From positions 1-26,993 of IMG/VR virus record IMGVR_UViG_3300046809_000296: 26,993 bases of DNA; one strand, written 5' to 3'. Both the position numbers and the translations under genes were made by a program. Positions 7,615-15,468 of this stretch are shown piece by piece; position 1 is the first letter of the stretch, and every line of letters starts with the position of its first letter. Under the pieces are notes generated by a model, which was given only the letters and a program-made list of their open reading frames with translations, had not been told where the DNA came from and made no database searches. The stretch is from a virus.

Positions 7615-9144
7615 CTATTCCCCCGCCGCCGGTGCCGGCGCGGTTTCCGCGTCGGCGGTCTCCACGGTGATCCACGCGCCTTGCAGCACGGTGGGAGCGT
7701 TCACCGTCCACGAGAGGCGGTAGACCCGGTCCCTGGTCATCCCCAGGCGCTGCCATTGCAAGCTGGTGAAATAGTCCCCGCCGGCGCCGAGCGTCGGGCT
7801 GGTGCCACCGATGGCCTGCGTCACCGGGTTGCCGTAGCGGTGCCCGCGATCGTCCGACCAGTCCAACGACACCAGCAGATTGTCCGGCACCGGCCCTTGC
7901 TTCGGCGCCGTCCCGGTTTCCATGTCGGCGAGAAACTCCCGGTGGAAAATCCTTCTGCCGTCCGCGACCATATGCGGGAACGAGCGCACGCGCTTTATCG
8001 GGCCAATGGCCGCGGCGTGCGCGTCCGTACAGGTGCCGTCATCCAGCACATACAAGCTGCCGCTCTCCCGGTCGCCCACGACCAGGATGTTGGCGAACGC
8101 GCAAAAGCAATTGGCGCGATGCCGGTGCTCCGTCCCGTTGGCGTCGATCCAGCACCATTCGTGCCAGAGTTTCGTTCCGGTGTCATAACACCACGTCTTA
8201 TCGGCGGCCGGGAACGTCAACACGTAGAACGCGTGGCCATTGATCTGATACACCCAGCCGATGGCGTCATCGATCCTGGAGTAGCCCTGAAACGCCGTTT
8301 CGATGGCGTAGGTCGATATCCGTTCGGTGCGGTAGCCCGACGACGTGACGACGACGGCCTGACCCTGGCGGTTACGCGACAGCCAGTAGATGCCGTTGTC
8401 GTATTCGGCGGCGCTGTATTTCGCCACGATGCCGTGATCGATGAACACCCCCTGCACGGGGCTGAACTCCGAGCCGGCGCCGCTCGCGTCGTCGAGGCCG
8501 GAGTGAAACCAGACCTCCGTTGTTTTCGTGCCCAACAGGTAGATTTCGCGCCGCGCCACGATCAGCGTGATCAGCAGATCCGGAAACGATTCCTTGTCCG
8601 CGAAATCCAGCGCGAGCGGATCGAAGTCGATGGAATTGGACAGGCTCCAATAGAATTGCGGCGTGTCGCGCTTGTTGAACAAAAAGAACGTATCGAGGTA
8701 ATCGACCTTGTCGGCGCCCACGAACATGCCGGACGGGTCGCTGATCGGCGCGAACGTGTTGGTGTTCTCATCGACCGTCCAACCGTTCGCCGAGCCATCG
8801 ACGATCACCAGCACGATTCCATTGTCGGCCATGCTGACCGGGGTCGTCAGGCCCGGCGTGATGTCGCCGAGATGCACCGAACCAAATGGGTTGAGATTGA
8901 GTTGATAAAAACCCGAGCCCGAGACCACATAAACGAACCCCCATGTGGTCTGGTGGATGCCGCGGATCGGTCCTGGCCCAATCGTCCCCGCGAGCCACGT
9001 CCCCGGCGTCGGGTAATGCGCCATCGGCATCGGCTCGCCCTGCGCCTGGGGCATTGGTTCGGCGTACAGATTCAACGATCTCTGGGCGCTCGCGACCACG
9101 CTACGCGCCTGATAGGCTCCCCCGGTGAGCGCGATCCGTGTCAC
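7615..9144 (-). CDS. P22 gp10-like packaged-DNA stabilization / tail hub protein (509 aa)
   Basis: The protein resembles the P22 gp10 family (Phage_stabilise), the ring of tail hub subunits that closes the portal after packaging. The N-terminus has the family opening (NLYAEPMPQ, then PTPGT), the middle is a run of beta-propeller-like blades with recurring Gly, Trp and Asp, and the end (YFTSLQWQRLGMTRDRVYRL then VLQGAWITVE) parallels the end of P22 gp10. The length, 509 against about 470 in P22, is similar. The start is GTG at 9144-9142 in a GTGA overlap with the beta-helix spike gene; the frame continues upstream, but only inside that gene. The position, two genes after the gp4-like adaptor, fits the P22 order with one spike gene inserted. 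Confidence 0.85.
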   Translation of the reverse strand: MTRIALTGGAYQARSVVASAQRSLNLYAEPMPQAQGEPMPMAHYPTPGTWLAGTIGPGPIRGIHQTTWGFVYVVSGSGFYQLNLNPFGSVHLGDITPGLTTPVSMADNGIVLVIVDGSANGWTVDENTNTFAPISDPSGMFVGADKVDYLDTFFLFNKRDTPQFYWSLSNSIDFDPLALDFADKESFPDLLITLIVARREIYLLGTKTTEVWFHSGLDDASGAGSEFSPVQGVFIDHGIVAKYSAAEYDNGIYWLSRNRQGQAVVVTSSGYRTERISTYAIETAFQGYSRIDDAIGWVYQINGHAFYVLTFPAADKTWCYDTGTKLWHEWCWIDANGTEHRHRANCFCAFANILVVGDRESGSLYVLDDGTCTDAHAAAIGPIKRVRSFPHMVADGRRIFHREFLADMETGTAPKQGPVPDNLLVSLDWSDDRGHRYGNPVTQAIGGTSPTLGAGGDYFTSLQWQRLGMTRDRVYRLSWTVNAPTVLQGAWITVETADAETAPAPAAGE

Positions 9145-10982
9145 AGCATCGGCACCCAGACCCAGGTAGGCGCGGCGGTGTAGGTGATCGCGATGGTATG
9201 ATCTGGCCGGATCGTCAGGATGATCGAGCCGGCGGACGTGGTATCCGCGATGGGGTCGCCCAGATAGCTGATGTTCTGCACGGTTCCCCCCGTAATGAAA
9301 ACCTGTTGCGGATATGGCGCGGCGTTGGTGACCGCGACCCCGGAAGCGGGCATCGCCGGCGTGGTCGTCAGCCACGGAACACCGAGATTGTCCTGTAGGC
9401 GCGATGTCGTGGGAGCGGCGCCGCCGAACGCGGTGGTGTTGCCGAGCAGGTCGTTCATACCGATCAGGAGGCGGGCGCAATTGGCGTCGAGGCAAAAAAC
9501 GCCGGCGGCCAGGCCGGTGATGTTGTTGTCGGTGATCTGAGCATCGGTCATGCTTTGCAGCGCGATGCCGTCGCCCGTGGCGACACCGCTGTAGGATTCC
9601 ATGAAGCAGCCCCGTATCGAACTGAATGGGGCGTGCGCCAGCCACACGCAGGCCTGCGCCGCGCTGTAGGTCAGGTTGAACGTGGCCCCGGTCCCGCCGC
9701 CTCCGGTGAATCCCACCGGGTTGGTTGGCGGCGTCTGCGTCAGGCCGGCGTTATAGATCGTCGCGGCGGTGACGGCGCCGGAGGAAACCGCCGTCACGTT
9801 GAGGATGACGGCGGCGCCCTGTTGCACGGCGGCGGGGACCGGCCCGGACAATATATCGCCAACGGCATAGCCACTGCCGCCCGCCGCGACGGCGGCGGTG
9901 GCGGCCATCTGCTGCGGTTCTGTGACCGAGCAGCCGGAAATGATATTGCCGATCGACGGCTGGCCGGCGGTGGCCGAGACCAGGATTCCGATGCCGCCGA
10001 AACTATCGACGACGTTGTCTTCGATCGTGATGTAGGACGGCATGACGGCGTTGATCATCGTCCCCACGCGCAGCGTGATGCCGGAATAAACGCCGAGGCA
10101 GGTATTGCCGGAGACGACATTGCCCTGGCACTGATTTTCCAGAACGATGAAAGAGATCGGGCCGCCGCCGTAGGCGCCCCACGCGAGAGAACATTGCGTG
10201 ATACTGGTATTCGGTTGCGAGGTCAGCAGGATGCAGACCGGCGCGGCCTGCCCGAAAGCCGATCCCGTCATCGGGCTGAAGCGAACGCGGGTGAGCGTGC
10301 CGTTGCCTCCCAGGACGCCCCCCGAAACACTGTTCCAGGCGGACGACTGGCACCACACGATGCCGCCAGGAAAGGACATGGAGGAACGCACGAAGATATC
10401 GTTGACGCCGTAATACGCGCAGCGGTCCAGGACGATCGAGCCGCCCGCGCAGCCGGTCAGGGTCAGGCAACACAGTCTCAGGTAATTGCAGAGCGTGGCC
10501 GTGACGCCGACGCAATTGGCGGCGGTCGGCGCGATCTGAAGCTCGCAGATGACGGTGTCAGTATCGGTGGCCGTGGTGCTGACAATCGAGAAGGCCGCCT
10601 GTCCCGCCGTGGACGGGGCGACGCGTGACGCGGGTCCGGCGCCGGTCACCGAGACGCGCGGCGGCAAGTTGATCTGGGACGTGATGCGGTACGTGCCGGC
10701 AGGCAGGTAAACGCGGCCGCCCGAGGTCGCCAGGGCATTGACCGCCGCCTGGATGGCCGCCGTGTCGTCAGCCACGCCGTCCCCGATGGCGCCGGGCGGT
10801 CCTGGCGGGATCGGCGGGATCGGCACCGGCATCGTTTCGGCGAGCGCGATGGCGGCATTGAGGTCGGCGGCATACAGGGTGTCGCCGTCCTGCCAGGGAT
10901 AGCCGGGGCCGCTGAGATCGTCCGGAACGCTTCCGATCAAAGGCGGGATGCCAAACCTCGCCAACGGGCGTGCCGCGCTCAT
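9141..10982 (-). CDS. Beta-helix tailspike 3 (613 aa)
   Basis: This is a right-handed parallel beta-helix protein of the pectate-lyase-3/tailspike type, likely to bind or cut a surface polysaccharide. Residues 27-48 carry the anchor motif YPWQDGDTLYAADLNAAIA, which is shared with the other two spikes in this window. Residues 68-115 are the usual helix entry (DGVADDTAAIQAAVNAL, GGRVYLPAGTYRI). Repeated short strands with N-xI and I-x-N patterns follow. Residues about 361-441 form a separate GGSGYAVGDIL module interrupting the helix. Cysteine is unusually frequent in the helix core. The start is ATG at 10982-10980 in an ATGA overlap with the gp4-like gene. Unlike the other two spikes it lacks the YANDAAAA-type C-terminus. 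Catalytic residues cannot be named. Confidence 0.8.
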   Translation of the reverse strand: MSAARPLARFGIPPLIGSVPDDLSGPGYPWQDGDTLYAADLNAAIALAETMPVPIPPIPPGPPGAIGDGVADDTAAIQAAVNALATSGGRVYLPAGTYRITSQINLPPRVSVTGAGPASRVAPSTAGQAAFSIVSTTATDTDTVICELQIAPTAANCVGVTATLCNYLRLCCLTLTGCAGGSIVLDRCAYYGVNDIFVRSSMSFPGGIVWCQSSAWNSVSGGVLGGNGTLTRVRFSPMTGSAFGQAAPVCILLTSQPNTSITQCSLAWGAYGGGPISFIVLENQCQGNVVSGNTCLGVYSGITLRVGTMINAVMPSYITIEDNVVDSFGGIGILVSATAGQPSIGNIISGCSVTEPQQMAATAAVAAGGSGYAVGDILSGPVPAAVQQGAAVILNVTAVSSGAVTAATIYNAGLTQTPPTNPVGFTGGGGTGATFNLTYSAAQACVWLAHAPFSSIRGCFMESYSGVATGDGIALQSMTDAQITDNNITGLAAGVFCLDANCARLLIGMNDLLGNTTAFGGAAPTTSRLQDNLGVPWLTTTPAMPASGVAVTNAAPYPQQVFITGGTVQNISYLGDPIADTTSAGSIILTIRPDHTIAITYTAAPTWVWVPML

Positions 10983-12184
10983 GACAGGACGCTCCCGCCA
11001 CCGGTTACCCAGGCCTGGTTCAGCCCGCCACCGCTCCACGAACTGACATCGCCCGAGCGCCGTCCCGACAGCGCCGCGGGCATGCTCAACAGCGGGATCT
11101 GAGCGTTCGCCATCTTGATGGTCTCCAGGCTGGCCCTGGCCTGCCCGGCGAGGAATGGCGATATCTGGCCGCCGGACGCCACGATGATCCGGCACGCCAG
11201 GTTGTTCACGATGGCCTCCGTGTATTCCGGGGGCAGCCCCAGGTCGTTGCTCAGGTCATTGTAATCCGGGAACGATGCCTTGACGGTGAGATGCATTTGG
11301 TAGGTGCTGGCCGGCGCCACCGGCCAGAAGTAAACGCGCGCGGTAGGAAAGCCGCTGTCGTAGAACACCGCCGCCGGAATCGATTTGAGGTCTTTGATGG
11401 AGATCGACGCCCAGTCTTCCTTCGCCTCGATGATAGCGAGCGGGATGTCAACCATGTTGGGCGTTCGCGGCACCGCCGTGGCGCCGAGGGGAAACGGCAG
11501 TTCCTCGGACAACACGGCGCCGTCATCGCCGAATTGTCCTGGGCCTATGGTGACCCATGCCGAATGGATTTTGTCCGGCCGAGGCGCGTTGAAATCAAGG
11601 CCGCGCCCGATCGTGTAATAGTTGGCGCCGGTGGAAACGACGGATGTCTCGACTTCGTTCCAGACCAGCCACCGTTTGCGCGCCCACTGGCCAAGCATCA
11701 TCATCAACAGGCCGAAAGCGTCATAGACATCCTTGCTGTTATTCGCGACGCTCTGTTGATCGTTGACGCGGCCGGCGAGACGCAGGGCAAGGAAGATGGC
11801 CTGCTCGACGGTCTCCACGAGTGCTGGAAGGAACGGCGCCACTTGCTGCTGGTTGATGGCGTTGAACGCCGCGACGGCGGACGCCGCCAGTTGTACGTCC
11901 AATTGCACTGGCGGCAGCGAGTAGATTTGCCGCAGCCGAACCGCCATCACCGTCAACAGGACGTGCTCGTAAGGCGTCCAGAACGCCACGTCGGTCGTCA
12001 GATCGGAAAACAACGGCAACGTGATACGATTGACCTTGACCATCCGCTCAAGGTTCATCTCATTGATCCACGCGTTCAGGACTTTGAGTGAATCATTCAC
12101 ATCATCCGGCATCGGTGTCTGGCCGATGCCGTTGACCCCAGAATTGCGAAGCGACAGGAAGATGATGTCGTTTGCGATGGTCAT
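10979..12184 (-). CDS. P22 gp4-like head-tail adaptor, apparently with two gp4-type domains (401 aa)
   Basis: The protein probably binds below the portal to begin tail assembly. Residues 145-385 follow the pattern of long gp4-like adaptors: a helix (DVYDAFGLLMMMLGQWARKR), a YYTIGRG strand, FWPVAP, and a helical end GLPPEYTEAIVNNLACRIIV comparable with the NLACRI stretch in P22 gp4. Residues 1-110 look like a second, shorter copy: DVNDSLKVLNAWINEMNLER, then YEHVLLTVMAVRLRQIY and a helical end. P22 gp4 has 166 residues, so this is much longer. The ATG at 12184 follows the free-standing HNH gene by 25 nt with only a weak ribosome site (CGGGAA). The position after the coat gene agrees with P22 order, once the HNH gene is ignored. 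Confidence 0.75.
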   Translation of the reverse strand: MTIANDIIFLSLRNSGVNGIGQTPMPDDVNDSLKVLNAWINEMNLERMVKVNRITLPLFSDLTTDVAFWTPYEHVLLTVMAVRLRQIYSLPPVQLDVQLAASAVAAFNAINQQQVAPFLPALVETVEQAIFLALRLAGRVNDQQSVANNSKDVYDAFGLLMMMLGQWARKRWLVWNEVETSVVSTGANYYTIGRGLDFNAPRPDKIHSAWVTIGPGQFGDDGAVLSEELPFPLGATAVPRTPNMVDIPLAIIEAKEDWASISIKDLKSIPAAVFYDSGFPTARVYFWPVAPASTYQMHLTVKASFPDYNDLSNDLGLPPEYTEAIVNNLACRIIVASGGQISPFLAGQARASLETIKMANAQIPLLSMPAALSGRRSGDVSSWSGGGLNQAWVTGGGSVLS

Positions 12185-12209
12185 GCGACGTTCCCGTTGG
12201 AGTTCAGGG

Positions 12210-13196
12210 TCATTCGATGTGTTTCCAGGTCTTACGCAGGCGAATGGCCGATATGTGATTGTGGGTCACGCCGTATCGCGCTGCCAGAATTGGGCCGCTT
12301 TCCGCGCTCGCACGGATAGATCTGATGTCCTCGGCTGATAGTTTCGCATCGTGGTGCGCGCTGCCCCTTCGGGCGGATACTTTTGCCGCATCCCCTTCGA
12401 TGTGCGCCCACATGCGACGGTGGCGGATATTGCTGACCATCTGCGGCGTGATATCGAACCGACCGGCGAGATCGATGCCGCGCTCCGTGCTGGCCAGGAT
12501 TTCCCGCACCATGTCCGGCGTCACCTTATCGCTAACGCCTCGACGCGGACTGATTCGCTTCGCCTTAACACCCTTCTCTGGCCCCAGAGCGTGCCATGAA
12601 TGGCGGGCTTTTATGCTGCTGATCGTCGTGCGAGACACGTTGTAATCATCCGCGATCCGGCTATGGGTTCTCGGATCGCCAAGAATGACTTTGACCTGTT
12701 CCTCGGTCAGAATTGCCTTGTAGTGTTTTTCGCCTTCGGGCGTCCGATGCCGCCCCTTCGCCATCATATCGTCCGTGTTCTCCGCGCTCGTTCCGAGAAA
12801 CAGATGATCGGGGTTCACACAGGCGCGCACGTCACAGGTGTGACAGACAAAAAGCAGCGAAGAAATCTGGCCTTTGTAACGCGCGTAGCTGTAGCGATGC
12901 GCCCTGGTATGGGCGACACCCTCGAACCGGGCGTTAAACAGGCCGTACCCGTCCTTGTCCTTGCCGCCCTGCCATAACCAGCAACCGTCTCCTTTGGTCA
13001 CATTGACGGCGAACCGCTCGTCATACGAGAGGCGCTTCCATAACCATGGCATCGTCGATGACGCGACCGGCGAACCATACTTTTGGTTCCGCCGCAGGTG
13101 GTTAACACAAAAGCCGAGAGAAATTGTCGGCTCGTCGCAGCCCTTCACGCAACAGAAAGGCCACGCCTCGATCGTATCCTGTGACACAGTGTCCAT
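12210..13196 (-). CDS. Free-standing HNH homing endonuclease with three C-terminal DNA-binding repeats (328 aa)
   Basis: The N-terminus has a small zinc knuckle (FCCVKGCDEP... LGFCVNHLRR). The HNH nuclease core follows: GCWLWQGGKDKDGYG, then AHRYSYARYKG, then VCHTCDVRACVNPDHLFLGT. The last half is three related modules of about 45 residues, each with a helix-turn-helix pattern ending in a basic aromatic motif (SSIKARHSWHAL, SNIRHRRMWAHI, SAIRLRKTWKHI). It probably nicks or cuts a specific site in phage DNA to spread itself, and sits exactly between coat and gp4-like genes. The start is uncertain: ATG 13196 has AAGGAG only one base away, GTG 13187 has it at ten bases, and GTG 13268 is the longest frame. 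An RNA hairpin encloses this start region (see separate entry). Confidence 0.8.
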   Translation of the reverse strand: MDTVSQDTIEAWPFCCVKGCDEPTISLGFCVNHLRRNQKYGSPVASSTMPWLWKRLSYDERFAVNVTKGDGCWLWQGGKDKDGYGLFNARFEGVAHTRAHRYSYARYKGQISSLLFVCHTCDVRACVNPDHLFLGTSAENTDDMMAKGRHRTPEGEKHYKAILTEEQVKVILGDPRTHSRIADDYNVSRTTISSIKARHSWHALGPEKGVKAKRISPRRGVSDKVTPDMVREILASTERGIDLAGRFDITPQMVSNIRHRRMWAHIEGDAAKVSARRGSAHHDAKLSAEDIRSIRASAESGPILAARYGVTHNHISAIRLRKTWKHIE

Positions 13197-13223
13197 GCTC
13201 CTTTTCAGCACAGACACTGTATC
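13183..13223 (-). promoter_or_regulatory. RNA hairpin enclosing the HNH gene start signals
   Basis: On the transcript, GATACAGTGTC (13223-13213) can pair with GACACTGTGTC (13193-13183), an 11-pair stem with one U.G pair. The 19-nt loop contains AAAAGGAG and the ATG at 13196-13194; the alternative GTG at 13187-13185 lies in the 3' arm. Folding would restrict ribosome access to one or both starts. Similar RNA structures that silence late translation are known for some phage homing endonuclease genes. Function here is inferred from sequence. Confidence 0.45.
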
Positions 13224-13302
13224 CCATGACGCCGCTTCTTGGAAGACAATATCGCGTATAAACGACACGATGTTATCGTCTTTCTTTATCGAAGAATATC
13301 AA

Positions 13303-15272
13303 TCAGTTAGCAACGAGACGACAAGCCAATTGCGGGCGCAATGCCGCCGCTCCCCAAAGCACATCGATACGGATTGGCATTGTGTCATCTGAAATCGAGT
13401 ATTGACGAACTGCTCGCATACTAATGCCGTCCTTCACTACTCTGGAAGCCATGTCAACGCCTCCGGGCATCACTAAATCCGCAGTCGCGAAAGTAAAAGC
13501 GTCCGGATGAAACGCGAGCGACAGTCCAGTCGCAGTAGAGGCTGTTCCAAGGAATGTCAACGCCGCCGTGGCATTGGCGCTGGGCACAACCACGTTTTGC
13601 TGTGGGCTGCCGATCACGGCGTTGATGGCCGGCGCGATGCTCATATTGCCGCCGCCGCCCGCGTAGGCCGCCGTCAGCACGAACTGCTGGAGCACGCCGC
13701 TGTTGACCTTGGTTTCGGGATGCACGCGGAACACCCCGGCGATGGTGAAGATATCGCCCGCGTTGCCCGCCCCGGTGCCGGTGATGACGGCCAGCGTGCC
13801 GCCGGTGTTCTGACCCGTGGTGATGGCTGTCGTATAGGTGCCGCTCTCGGCGCCGCGCGTCTGCGTGGTGAAGTGCGTTGACTCGGCCCACTCGTAGCCC
13901 GCCGCCAGGCCCATCACGCCGTCCGTGTACTGACGCGCGATCTGCGTTGACTGCTGGAACAAGCCTTTGAGAGCATCCACGAGGTCCACGTTGTCCTGCG
14001 TGTTGATCCTCAACTGCCATTGCTTCGACTGCGGCGTCAGGTTGTCGAGCAGCAACTTACGCGATTGCAACACGGTCTTGAACGTCTGCGCGGCGCCGCT
14101 GACACCCACCTGATTGTAGACCGTGGGCCACATCATGCCGATGCACGTCGCCTCGATCTGGGCGGCCAGGACGGCCATGGCGGGCTCGATGTAACGGGCG
14201 CTGAAGTCGTCAATGGACAGCGTCAGTTCAGCGCTGCTGAACGAGAAATCCACGTGGTATTGATTGGTGATCGGCAGGCTGACCTGCGTTTCCACGGTGT
14301 TTTGCAACGACAACGCCGGGGTGGTGCTGACGGTGTATTGCACCGGCAGGCGGATGCGCAGCGTCGAACCGATCTTGGCGCCCGAGTTGGCGAAGCTATC
14401 ATCATCGCTTGTGTTCGGTCAGATACGCTACGACCTGACCCGCTTTCGCTGCTGCCGATCTCTCGGCAGGCCAGACTATATCTTACTATACGTGTTTCCA
14501 TATGCGCCGCGTGCGGATCATGGTCACCAGGGATTGAGTGACGCCAAAATGCTTGGCGATGCTGCTGTGGCTGCCACCCATGAACCTGATCAACCTGACC
14601 TCCGCGACAGTCAGCTTGGCGTGTCCGTTCCTGGCGCCATGAGCGTGACGGAGTTTACCCGTCATGTCGTCCATGTTGTCCTGAAACGAACCCAGCCGCA
14701 GATGGGCCGGATTAACGCAACGCCGATTGTCGCAATCGTGAAGCACGAACTCGCCATCTGGGATCGGACCGTTGGCCAGTTCCCAGGCAACGCGGTGCGC
14801 GTAAGCGGTTCGACCGCTGGAATGGATCTGGCCATAGCCGTTCGGCATGATGGACCCTGTCCAATGATGGCAACCGCTCTTGTGCGGCGTCACCTTCTCC
14901 GCGAACCGGAGAGCCAATGGTCTCGCTGCTGGCACGTATAGCCCCCGCTTTTCGGGCCGCTTGACCCTACGCCTTTCGGCTAGTCGTTGAACCTTCCGCA
15001 TCATCATACTGGTATTAACCGGCACATGGAAGCGGCTTGGCTGCTGATTGTCCAATCCATCGAACTTTTTGGCTGTCGCGTTTGTCATTTCTGGCTGGCG
15101 CTGTAGCGGCGATGGCTCTAAGGAGTTTCCAGCAATTAACGGGGTTTAACGTCAGCTAGATGGTGGTCAACTGACGGTTTATTGCGCCAATGAAATTACA
15201 TTTCTGATGGAGTATAGCCAGCGCTTTTGCAGTAATCATATTTATAGTCAGGAGGGTATTAGTGGCGGGCAT
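13303..15272 (-). CDS. P22-type major coat protein, split by a group I intron: join of 15272-15170 and 14405-13303
   Basis: The spliced product is a 401-residue capsid protein of the P22 gp5 (P22_CoatProtein) kind. Exon 1 starts at ATG 15272-15270 behind AAGGAT and encodes 34 codons plus one base, ending INRQ. Exon 2 starts at 14405 and gives YDDSFANSGAKIG..., so the junction rebuilds NRQ-YDDSFA, a conserved stretch of this family. Exon 2 alone has no start until a GTG inside the fold, and a stop (14421-14419) closes its frame upstream. Later landmarks are FSSAELTLSIDDFS, YIEPAMAVLA and the family ending RIDVLWGAAALRPQLACRL. The two exon lengths (103 and 1103 nt) sum to 402 codons. Scaffold lies upstream and the gp4-like adaptor downstream, as in P22. 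The 3' quarter and exon 1 are visibly less GC-rich than neighbouring genes. Confidence 0.9.
14406..15169 (-). ncRNA. Self-splicing group I intron (subgroup IA-like, probably IA2) in the coat gene
   Basis: This 764-nt insertion has the four conserved core elements in order: P (AATTGCTGGAAACTCC, 15137-15122), Q (AATCAGCAGCCAAGC, 15049-15035), R (GTTCAACGACTAG, 14992-14980) and S (AAGATATAGTC, 14485-14475 region). GACTA of R pairs with TAGTC of S to form P7; GCCGAAAGGC after R is a P7.1-type hairpin. P1 pairs exon CGTCAGT with intron GCTGACG, placing the U.G pair exactly at the 5' splice site (15170/15169). Near the 3' end are CTGCCGA-GAGA-TCGGCAG (P9) and GGTCAG...CTGACC. The last intron base is G14406. 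The HNH gene lies between R and S, in what would be the P8 loop. Confidence 0.92.
14486..14935 (-). CDS. Intron-encoded HNH homing endonuclease (149 aa)
   Basis: The HNH core is clear: GCHHWTGSIMPNGYGQI, then AYAHRVAWELANGPIPDG, then VLHDCDNRRCVNPAHLRLGS and DNMDDM. Likely metal or catalytic residues are His47, His66, Cys68, Cys73, Asn75 and His78. One C-terminal module (AKLTVAEVRLIR ... TRRIWKHV) is of the same type as the three modules of the free-standing HNH protein. The frame is open up to 15088, but that would run through the intron Q and R elements. I chose GTG 14935 because it lies just after R and P3/P8 5' strands, has GCGGGGGC nearby, and gives the normal short N-terminus for this family. 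The stop (14488-14486) is immediately before the S element. The product probably cuts intronless coat genes near the exon junction and so spreads the intron. Confidence 0.8.
   Translation of the reverse strand: MPAARPLALRFAEKVTPHKSGCHHWTGSIMPNGYGQIHSSGRTAYAHRVAWELANGPIPDGEFVLHDCDNRRCVNPAHLRLGSFQDNMDDMTGKLRHAHGARNGHAKLTVAEVRLIRFMGGSHSSIAKHFGVTQSLVTMIRTRRIWKHV
15170..15272 (-). other. Coat protein exon 1 with its ribosome binding site
   Basis: This short exon encodes the first 34 residues and the first base of codon 35. TAAGGA ends about 8 nt before ATG 15272-15270. The helical peptide (ITAKALAILHQKCNFIGAI) is the usual N-terminal arm of P22-type coat proteins of this group. Without splicing, translation runs into the intron and stops at a TAG about six codons past the junction, so the short product would be non-functional. 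Confidence 0.88.
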
Positions 15273-15305
15273 GGGAGATTATCCTTAGGCGATACTACGG
15301 GAAAG

Positions 15306-15335
15306 GGTTCCTCACCGCAAGCGGTTCTTGGAACC
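15306..15335 (-). other. Stable RNA hairpin upstream of the coat gene
   Basis: The transcript can form GGTTCC ... GGAACC around an inner stem ACCGC-TT-GCGGT, starting 33 nt before the coat ATG. It is followed by CCTTTCCC, not by a T-run, so an intrinsic terminator is unlikely. It could be an RNA processing or stabilising element for the abundant coat message. The 196-nt gap it lies in (15273-15468) contains no ATG-started frame other than coat and no promoter I would defend. Confidence 0.4.
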
Positions 15336-15468
15336 TCGTTCGCCCGCCGTCGCCTTCGTGAAGCCACGCGATCAGCCGGGATACGCACGCCACGCGGTAT
15401 TGTCGGACCCGCTACCCGTTCGGTTCGGCACGTCGCGCGGTGTTACGGCCCGCTGCCCGTAGGCACGA

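Noticed and set aside
13303-14343. Coat protein as a stand-alone gene starting at GTG 14343
   Set aside because: The frame upstream continues with typical coat residues (DDSFANSGAKIGSTLRIRLP) until the intron, and no ribosome site precedes that GTG.
14486-15088. Intron HNH gene starting at ATG 15088 (200 residues)
   Set aside because: The extra 51 residues would be encoded by the intron Q and R core elements and do not look like HNH family sequence; GTG 14935 gives the normal N-terminus. An overlap with the core cannot be fully excluded.
14407-15169. Alternative splice junction giving NRQ-F-DDDSF (exon 1 ending TT, exon 2 starting at 14407)
   Set aside because: It keeps the frame and a terminal G, but the last exon base would pair as U-A in P1. 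The junction one base earlier in exon 1 and two bases later in exon 2 has the required U.G pair and restores the conserved Tyr and length.
15306-15335. Intrinsic terminator before the coat gene
   Set aside because: The stem is followed by CCTTTCCC and not by a run of T, and stopping there would cut off coat expression with no strong promoter visible after it.
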